Shown: positions 57,448 to 64,000 of the stretch, in pieces
Layout: each line of letters begins with the position of its first letter
Position numbering within the stretch: position 1 is the first letter of the stretch
Origin: Polymyxa betae
Taxonomy: Eukaryota; Endomyxa; Phytomyxea; Plasmodiophorida; Plasmodiophoridae
Reading direction: 5' to 3'
Length of the DNA: 64,000 nucleotides
Assembly: GCA_003693705.1 (NCBI GenBank)
Contig: RBZT01000312.1
Location: forward strand, 186,827 to 250,826
Translations under genes and position numbers: made by a program
Notes under the pieces: model-generated
The model's input: only the letters and a program-made list of their open reading frames with translations
Told to the model about the DNA's origin: nothing
Database searches by the model: none

Positions 57448-58058
57448 TTATAGCCTATACGTACCTTGTTCGTTTTCGTATTGTTGAAAATTGCAACCAA
57501 TATTGATAGGTATCGTCTTCTGACCTTGGAAAACATTGGCTGTGACAGTATTCTTTCTCTTTGCAGCTTGTTTGGCTGCTTCGGTTGCTCTAATATTTCT
57601 GAGTTTATCCTCTATTGAAAGATCATATTCCTGAAGGTCCAGCGCCGCTTCAGAATGCACGACAGTCTGCCTTTTTCTGTCGATACTTTCTCGATCACCA
57701 GAAATGACTTCATTAACTTCGAGCAATCTTTTCAGGCCATGCTTCTTCAAATGTAGAGTAACAGGAGAAATCTGGTCGTCGGTCAGTTTGAAATTTTGAC
57801 TCAGAAAGTTGGTCTTCTTTGGCTCTTGAGCAGGTACTGGCTCTTCAGAAGCTGCATTGCACATTTGACGCCGAATCATTTGCATCTTTCTGATGTGAAG
57901 AGCGCGAGTGCCCTAGATTCAATGTCGGAATTTTCCGGAAAACGAAACAAGATGGAGTCAAGAACCTCGGGATCTGATTCACAGTCGATATCCCCAGTGG
58001 CAACACGCTGCGAACAGGTCGGTTTCCGCCTGCCTCGAAAACGAACAGCAGCTGTCAT
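57448..58058 (-). CDS. TLS1/C9orf78-like splicing-associated protein
   Basis: The C9orf78/Tls1 (Hep_59) family binds the spliceosomal helicase BRR2 and affects splicing of selected introns. The start MTAAVRFRGRRKPTCSQRVA leads, after an intron near 57.9 kb, to KMQMIRRQMCNAASEEP. The diagnostic part is near the C-terminus: ALDLQEYDLSIEDKLRNIRA, TEAAKQAAKRK, then TIPINIGCNFQQY, corresponding to the family's DLGIDAKIKNIISTEDAK and VPTNMAVNYVQHNRF. The protein is short (about 180 residues against 289 in human) and lacks a clear long acidic middle. The match depends on two blocks recalled from memory, so the call is moderate. It lies tail-to-tail with ALG1, 130 bp apart. Confidence 0.5.
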
Positions 58059-58421
58059 CTATAGCAAGACGATATGATGGATTTAAGCACTGCTTTTCAC
58101 TTCTTGAAATCACAGGACGAGCCCTGACACGCGAGTCAGCATGACAATTGCGGCTTGCGAAAACGCAGATTTCCGCGATGTTGTTATGCCAAATGTTCTC
58201 GAGAGTTCGAATGCCGCGAGCAGCTTTTGTTTAGAATGCATTGCTTGGAATTCTTCTTCCTTCAAACATTCAAACATAAGGTGAATAAACCTGTGTCATG
58301 TAGCCTGCTTCCATTTCTACAGGGCGGAAAGCGTGATCAGTCCTTTCCGTTGCTGAAAAAATGAGGAGGTATTTAGTCACAGGCTGGGATTCACAGCTGT
58401 CCGACAAGCCATGCAACAGTA
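58059..58421. other. divergent spacer, possible extra 5' exon with Cys/His cluster
   Basis: A plus-strand frame around 58155-58280 reads RRFPRCCYAKCSREFECREQ then LLFRMHCLEFFFLQTF, reminiscent of a short zinc-binding motif. It has no ATG in frame and could be a 5' exon of the following coiled-coil gene, or chance. A GT-AG pair (about 58279-58321) would join it to a short terminal exon. Confidence 0.25.
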
Positions 58422-60609
58422 ATGCTGGCGAGACGATCGGATAATAGTTACTCGGAGGAATTCCGGCGAAAGCTCATGGCTGAGAAATTGCTGCCGCGAG
58501 CAGATGGAGACCGTCCCAATCTGCTGACTGATCGGCAGGCGTATATCAGCTATTTGGAAGTGCAATTAGATCGAGTCACAGCTTCATGTATGGCAGTGCA
58601 GGCGTTTAGTGATCGAATACAACAAGTCCAGGATCATGCAACCTTGAACGAATCACGTCTACAAAATGTAGCTTTTTGTGGCCAGAATTTCATGATCATT
58701 TATTGTTATTCAGCTGACACAAGAGGTGCATGTGGGCTTTACAGAACGTGACCGCAGTGTTGAAAAGCTTGAAACTTTCGATAAGAAGATCCAGGAGAGA
58801 CTACAGGCTATTGAGGATCGGTGCAAGACGTTAGAATCGCAAATTAAGAGTGTAATGATAGATGTTCCAGATATCGAATCTCAGGTGTTTGATGTTTGGC
58901 GGACTCCAGCATCGATCTGACGACTTTGTAGATTCATCGGATTGTAAAGACCAAGCTCGACTCAATCCTGACAGACAATGAGCATTTAGAACATAAGCTC
59001 ACCAAGCTGCTTAATCTGCAAATCGACGCGTTGTCTCAATCTCAGAGGTATAGCTGCCTGGTCATCGCTAAATAATGTCTAAATTGTGAACAACAAGTGA
59101 TTCCGAGAGGCGATTGACAACGATGATGAGCAATGATAAAGACTATATGGAGTCAACTGTTAGAAATTCGGAGAAACATTGGGCAATGGCCTGGGAGCAA
59201 GCCAATGCTGATCTAAATGATCGCATTGAGAAAATTAAGCATGATGTTATTCGTGAGCTTCATGAACGTGTCTGTGAACTATTGATTGCTTCGCGGTCCT
59301 GTTTGATTCTTCTCTCAGATGGGCATCGATGACATTCAGAAAGCTCGAGAACTGCAGTCACGTCGCCTTGCTCAGCTTCAAGAACAAGCAAGTTCTTTCT
59401 TTTCTCCTTGCGATCTAAGTTCATATTAGCTACAGATGGCATCGTTACGACCCGGGATAACGACACATTTGAACAATTTGTCAGACAAGTTGAGAACATT
59501 TGTATGAACAAGCCGTGAAATTCTATTTGTTGTACTGAATATCATGCAGGAAAACAGGGAGGTTGAACGAGATCGCGTGTTTCAAACTGTTGAAGCTCGT
59601 GTGAAGTCAGCTGAGCAAATCTGTTCCCGTATTGCACATGATACTCTTAAGAAGGTAAACTCATTAGATCTGTTTGGGCCAAACTGATCATGACCTTTGC
59701 TTTCAGGTTGAACTTCATCGACAAGAAAATCTTCAGAGATTGAATGAGATGTCAAGCGGTATTCGTAATGACTCGTTCAAGGTTGAGATGCGAACAGAGC
59801 TGCGACGTTGGGAAGAGGCAATGTCAACACTGATTCAGAATACAGAGAGGCAGGTTAGAACGAATTGGATATCCAAATGCCATTGTTCTTATCGATTCGA
59901 TGAAGATAAAAAAGCTATCCGATTCGATGATAGCCACGAAACCTGCTGTACCAACTGACTCTAAAGGCATGAATGAGAACAAGAAATTGCCAACTAATGG
60001 CTCGACAAAAGCAACAACTAAAGCGGCGACCAGTTCTGCCAAGTATACCAAACTTGTTGTAATTAAACTGAACTAATTTGGAAAAAGGATAACACGAGGG
60101 CATACACAATCAGAGGCGAAGCAGCACCCGCCTTGGTTAAACGTCTTATCTAAGTGGCAACAGCATCACTCACCGCGACAATCATTATCAAAGAGTTCGT
60201 CATCGACAAGCGATTCTACGCCTATAAGAGATGGTATAAAATATGATTTGTGCAAACGCGAATTTGATAGGCGATATCGATGCAGATAAGAGGAACGCTG
60301 ATGATTACGAGTCTAATTGGAATGCAATTGCGACAACTATCCAACAACTGGATCGTGACTGCAGAAGAGAAGTCGATAATAGAACAACACCAACGATAAG
60401 TAAGCGGTTTTGATGATGACGATAACGCAACGCTAACGAACATTACAGAGGAATTAAACAAGTCATCCACGAGAGTCGCAGAGAGTAAAAGATCTGTAAT
60501 AAGACGATCAAAAAAAGCTTCTGACATCAGATCAGCGTCGCCGAAAGTACTTGCGACATCAAAGAAGAAATTACAATTAGGAGTGAACCACCGAATAATA
60601 AAAAGGTAG
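58422..60609 (+). CDS. coiled-coil protein of unknown function
   Basis: I do not recognise this family. From MLARRSDNSYSEEFRRKLMA a conserved-looking head follows (LLTDRQAYISYLEVQLDRVT, then ASCMAVQAFSDRIQQVQDH), then long heptad regions across many small exons: FTERDRSVEKLETFDKKIQE, KTKLDSILTDNEHLEHKLTK, SEKHWAMAWEQANADLNDRI, RDRVFQTVEARVKSAEQICS, VELHRQENLQRLNEMSSGIR, ELRRWEEAMSTLIQNTERQ. The tail (from about 59.92 kb) is Ser/Thr/Lys-rich (NGSTKATTKAATSSAKY, SPRQSLSKSSSSTSD, VIRRSKKASDIRSASPK) and ends GVNHRIIKR at 60609, 3 bp from the stop of the neighbouring hydrolase gene. The layout suggests a structural protein of the cytoskeleton or basal body, but that is a guess. Confidence 0.5.
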
Positions 60610-60612
60610 TAT

Positions 60613-61497
60613 TCACGAAACCAGATTGATTCCACTGTGCTCTTTTTGGAAGACGAACGTCTTCTTAGAAATGAAATCAGTCACCAAATCAACGAATTCA
60701 ATGGCATGATCTCGGCCAGACAGATCGTGACTGGCCCCTGGAAGGAGAGTGTGGGTGCTCTCTGGAATAAGTTTGGCAACACGTTCAGAGAATCGTTTTT
60801 GATCAATGCCGTCAGGGACAAACTCGTCGGCGAGAGAAAATACCCACAATGAGGGAACGGAAATATGCCCTAAAACCTGAAGCATCTCTTGCTCAGTGAA
60901 ATCGGTGCTAAACAGATCATCGTCTGTTAGCCTCCCAGCCAGAGACGCAAACCTGTATGCTGTTATAGCACATCCAAATAATCTGGCTTCTGGTAAAAAG
61001 TTGTCTCCTTTTCCACACGCGATCATGTCCAGCGAAGTCTTGAGACTGGATTCTACATCTGGTATCGCCGATAGTATATAATGTCGATCAGAAACCGGCG
61101 CTTGTAGAATTACACCTTGAATGATTCCATCCAGAGATGAATAGGCTTTCAGAAAAGACACACAATCTTGGCAACCGGTTGAGTGCCCCAACAAAAAAAT
61201 CGATTGCGATCCTCTCCCAATCAAGAACTTGCAAACAGCAAGAATATCGTCGACATCATCTGCTATTGAAAAAGCCCCAAATGCATTGCCCGCAGATTTC
61301 AGCTGGCACTGGACCAACGACATCGAACTTGGAAGTCTCTGATGCAGCAGCGTCATCACATCCTGCATCGCCAACAGCCTATCCGTCAATCCTGGCACGA
61401 AGACCAGATGCGATGAAGCCTGGGGATCGCCCGAGACGAACACGATCGGCGATGCATTTGTCTCTGAGTTGTTTATCGAATGGAGCCACCCGTTCAT
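60613..61497 (-). CDS. alpha/beta hydrolase, DUF1749 family
   Basis: Intronless, 294 residues from the ATG at 61497 (MNGWLHSINNSETNASPIVF). The fold markers are LVFVPGLTDRLLAMQDVM (oxyanion region), SIFLLGHSTGCQDCVSFLKA (nucleophile Ser in G-H-S-T-G), SLWVFSLADEFVPDGID (acid Asp) and HTLLPGASHDLSG (His). The extended G-H-S-T-G-C-Q-D motif is characteristic of the DUF1749/UPF0613 hydrolases of fungi and plants; some fungal relatives hydrolyse siderophores, but no substrate can be deduced here. The catalytic triad is complete, so it is probably an active serine hydrolase. No signal peptide. It converges on the coiled-coil gene with a 3-bp gap between stops. Confidence 0.68.
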   Translation of the reverse strand: MNGWLHSINNSETNASPIVFVSGDPQASSHLVFVPGLTDRLLAMQDVMTLLHQRLPSSMSLVQCQLKSAGNAFGAFSIADDVDDILAVCKFLIGRGSQSIFLLGHSTGCQDCVSFLKAYSSLDGIIQGVILQAPVSDRHYILSAIPDVESSLKTSLDMIACGKGDNFLPEARLFGCAITAYRFASLAGRLTDDDLFSTDFTEQEMLQVLGHISVPSLWVFSLADEFVPDGIDQKRFSERVAKLIPESTHTLLPGASHDLSGRDHAIEFVDLVTDFISKKTFVFQKEHSGINLVS

Positions 61498-61611
61498 CGT
61501 GGGTGCGCCCCAAAGCCCCAAATGGGATGGTGTAACGTAATGGCTGAAGTCGGATAATATAGTGTCGCTGAGCCTAATCAGTAATCAGCGAGTGCGTAAC
61601 CCGCCGCGCCC

Positions 61612-62943
61612 ATGTTCTCCACATTCCTTCGTCGTCAGTCCATACTCGTTCGTCATTTAGCTATGACGGCCGCCCAGACCACCCATGTTCCTGTCGTTAT
61701 CATCGGCAGCGGGCCATCTGGTACCTGAAAGATTCAAGTGCTCAAATCCGTTTCTGATTGCAATGCGAAAGGTCTGACTGCTGGAATTTACGCTGGGCGT
61801 GCTGGATTGACACCGGTCATTGCTGCCGGATCTGTTCTCGGGACTAATATTCCAGGGGGGCAGCTGATGATTACGACGGATGTCTCAAATTACCCAGGTT
61901 GATGATTTTCCAACTTCTGGCTATCCCCGACCTAAGTTTTGTAAAGGATTTCCTGAAGATATCACCGGCCCTGAACTAATGGAACGAATGTTCGCCCAAG
62001 CTAAGCGCTTCGGATGTAAAGTCATCGAATCATTTGCTACGAATGTACACTTGAAACCTGGTGGTCCTCACAAAGTTTGTGTTCATTCAAGCAATAGATC
62101 GGCACCAAAGATTGGCTTAGGTTCTGATCGGCGAAGACTGGTACAGCTGTGATGCACTTATTCTAGCCAATGGCGCCAGAGCACGGTGGCTGAATGCACC
62201 TGGAGAAGATAAATTCGTCAACCGTGGCATCTCTGCTTGTGCAACCTGTCAGTGATAATCACAATGGCCATTGTGATCTGCTTAGCTCTGTTTGCCTTAG
62301 GCGATGGGCCGCTGCCTGTTTTCCGAAACAAGCATATTTATGTCGTCGGTGGTGGCGACAGCGCTTGTGAAGAGGCACTGTTTCTAGCTAAATTTGCGAG
62401 CAAAGTCTTCATTATTCATCGTCGCGATAAACTTCGTGCGTCGAAGGCCATGGCGGATCGAGTGTTTCAGAATCCCAAGGTATCGCTTTAGCTCTGCTTT
62501 AATATCATCACCTGTAATTTCGTATACTTAGATTGAAGTGCTGTTTAACAAGAATGTTGCCGGATATCTGGGCAAAGACATGCTTGAGGGTATCACTTTA
62601 CAAGATACAGTAACCGGAGACTCCAAAGATGTCGAAGCCGGTGGATTATTCATGGCTATTGGCCATGATCCCAATACCGCCCATCTAAAAAATTCTGGTC
62701 GGTACTATGATGGTTTGCTACAAACCCCTGTTTGATCAGGATTTCTAAGGCATCGAACTGGACGAGGCTGGTTACATCAAAGTTCGTGACAGCGTATTTA
62801 CGAATATTGATGGTGTCTTCACTTGTGGCGACTGTCACGATAAAACCTATCGTCAAGCGATTACGGCTGCTGGATTTGGCTGCATGGCAGCGATTAGTTG
62901 TGAGCGGTGGCTGGAAACGCAATCGGCGTCGAAACATTCGTAA
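61612..62943 (+). CDS. thioredoxin reductase, low-molecular-weight type
   Basis: Homodimeric FAD enzyme that reduces thioredoxin with NADPH. The N-terminus [20 protein letters not shown] is Arg-rich without acidic residues, a plausible mitochondrial presequence, and a second ATG 17 codons on (MTAAQ) could give a cytosolic form. Motifs, joined across short introns: [20 protein letters not shown] (FAD GxGxxG), [35 protein letters not shown], the redox centre ISACATCDGPLPVF (C-A-T-C, one Cys codon split by an intron), [20 protein letters not shown] (NADPH GGGxSA), [13 protein letters not shown] and the FAD tail [20 protein letters not shown] with [12 protein letters not shown]. About 330 residues. 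This is the bacterial/plant/fungal form, not the selenocysteine-bearing animal type. Confidence 0.93.
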
Positions 62944-62979
62944 TTCACTGTTTAAAATACTGTATTTTGATTATACCGT

Positions 62980-64000
62980 TTACTGCTTTGTTGCTTGAAG
63001 TAAGTCTGCAGTCAATTGGAATGATGACTTGTGGTCGAGGAACAATCTTGACATTTGTTGAACAAATGCTGAATGTATCGAACTGAACGACATGACATCT
63101 GGAGGCCTTGAATCGTCCCATAGGCGATCAAACCTAAACCAGAGTATCGCATACAGATCGATGAAAGCATCCATTGAAGCTCTTCCTCTGGCAAACAGAA
63201 ATCTGCAAGAATTGATTATGTCAATACTACGAGCATAGCTGTAGCTCACCTGTCGCATACACCTGTTTTAACGAACTGCAAAGCATCACTTGTCAAACGG
63301 ATTCCACAGATGGCAAATCCAGGACTATACAAAAAAATTACTACAAAGTATAGACACAAATTGCTGTCGTACTATTTAATAGGATCTCGACCATACGAGC
63401 TGCAAATTGACCTTGCCAAGGCGGGATACCTTTCACAAAAGTCGACCTGATCGCGAAATTGAAAAGTCAGAGAAACAGCTTAAACTGATTACCAGATTCT
63501 GAAGCCCGAGTATCCCATTGCCTCTAAAATCGGAAGCGGGATTCTTTCCTTGGAACCTTCAAAATCAATTACTCACCGAAACACTGTATTCATTTCACTA
63601 ACCCGATTTGATCCCATTCCTTCGAAATCCTTCCTGGATAAAGGGTATCAGGTTTTAACGCTTTCCACAACTGAGCGAACTTTAGAAGAAGGTTCAGGAG
63701 ACGTGTCATAATTCAACCTTTGTCAGCAGAGCTGTATGGTGGGGATCACTATCATTAAAGGCGACATCTCGAGCTTTTCCGAGTTCATCGACTAATAAAG
63801 CAATTCCTTTTACAGCCAAAAAGCATTCTTGCACAACACTGCATGTCTTGGGATTGTCCAAGCGTTTAGTCTGGCATGTGAACTCAAACATTTCCGTGAC
63901 GTCAGTGTTCACCTCTACAGGGAACAGTCCTTTAAGGGACTTCGATTCAACCAGAGTGCATTTCATTGCATATAAACGATCTGCTTCCGTTGAGAAGCGC
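62980..64000 (-). CDS. ELMO-domain protein, 3' part
   Basis: ELMO-domain proteins include ELMO1-3 (Rac activation with DOCK GEFs) and the ELMOD proteins (GAPs for Arl2/Arf). The gene enters from the right edge. Exons from 63966 down give FTCQTKRLDNPKTCSVVQEC and VKGIALLVDELGKARDVAFN. The diagnostic part follows: LLNLLLKFAQLWKALKPDTL with YPGRISKEWDQIG, then FQGKNPASDFRGNGILGLQN (the ELMO W-x-x-I-G-F-Q-G-x-x-P-x-x-D-F-R-G-x-G signature), DFCERYPALARSICSSYGRD, and PGFAICGIRLTSDALQFVKT, ending LYAILWFRFDRLWDD, VMSFSSIHSAFVQQMSRLFL and a short tail to the stop at 62980. The upstream helical part suggests armadillo-type repeats like true ELMO, but too little is seen to decide. The stop is 37 bp from that of thioredoxin reductase. 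Confidence 0.72.

Noticed and set aside
1-64000. Bacterial operon, CRISPR array, prophage or insertion sequence
   Set aside because: No direct-repeat array with spacers, no transposase, integrase or phage gene is visible, and the genes are intron-containing and eukaryotic.

Overview
This is a eukaryotic nuclear window. Almost every gene is split by short GT-AG introns (those I could fix by reading-frame continuity are mostly 45-60 nt), and intergenic gaps are often under 300 bp. There is a eukaryotic initiator tRNA-Met gene, cytosolic ribosomal protein eL13, the U3 snoRNP protein MPP10, the spindle-checkpoint protein MAD2 and a HUWE1-class HECT ligase. Several genes are typical of cells with motile flagella (CFAP53, CFAP57, a CatSper-type channel, an ARMH1-like protein), so the organism is probably a heterotrophic protist with a flagellate stage. 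Gene density, short introns and a GH18 chitinase would fit a zoosporic protist such as a plasmodiophorid rhizarian, a chytrid/aphelid-grade opisthokont or a stramenopile. I cannot decide among these from sequence alone. Telomere-type AAACCCTA motifs occur near some starts.

Layout. 0-6.7 kb: the 5' end of an Hsp70 nucleotide-exchange factor (-), tRNA-iMet (+), CFAP53 (+), a small Cys-motif protein (+), GH18 chitinase (-), a short-chain dehydrogenase (-), eL13 (-). 7-20 kb: SLC30A9-like mitochondrial zinc transporter (+), then a very large HUWE1-like HECT E3 ligase (-). 20.5-31.5 kb: ARMH1-like armadillo protein (+), CFAP57 (-), a Trp-rich SFI1-like centrin-binding protein (-), sharing a 73-bp divergent spacer with kynurenine 3-monooxygenase (+). 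31.5-38 kb: a CARMIL-like actin-capping regulator (+), a CDCA7-type zinc-finger protein (+), MAD2 (-). 38-48 kb: a C2/coiled-coil protein (+), an intronless aldo-keto reductase fused to leucine-rich repeats (+), an OB-fold protein (+) tail-to-tail with a TEN1-like OB-fold protein (-), MPP10 (-). 48-55 kb: CatSper-like channel (+), transketolase (-), and a secreted CAP-domain protein with a long Pro/Thr/Ser/Ala repeat (-) that contains an assembly gap of 90 N. 55.6-64 kb: ALG1 mannosyltransferase (+), a TLS1/C9orf78-like splicing factor (-), a coiled-coil protein (+), a DUF1749-type alpha/beta hydrolase (-), thioredoxin reductase (+) and the 3' part of an ELMO-domain gene (-).

How the genes relate. 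Most are unrelated housekeeping loci, as expected for a compact eukaryotic genome. Two themes stand out: microtubule/flagellum genes scattered over the window, and a pair of OB-fold genes at 44.8-46.2 kb, one of which looks like the telomere-capping protein TEN1 and has two telomere-type repeat units just upstream of its ATG. The most unusual single gene is the intronless AKR-LRR fusion. Most exon boundaries were inferred by eye from frame and homology recall, so outer coordinates are more reliable than individual splice sites.
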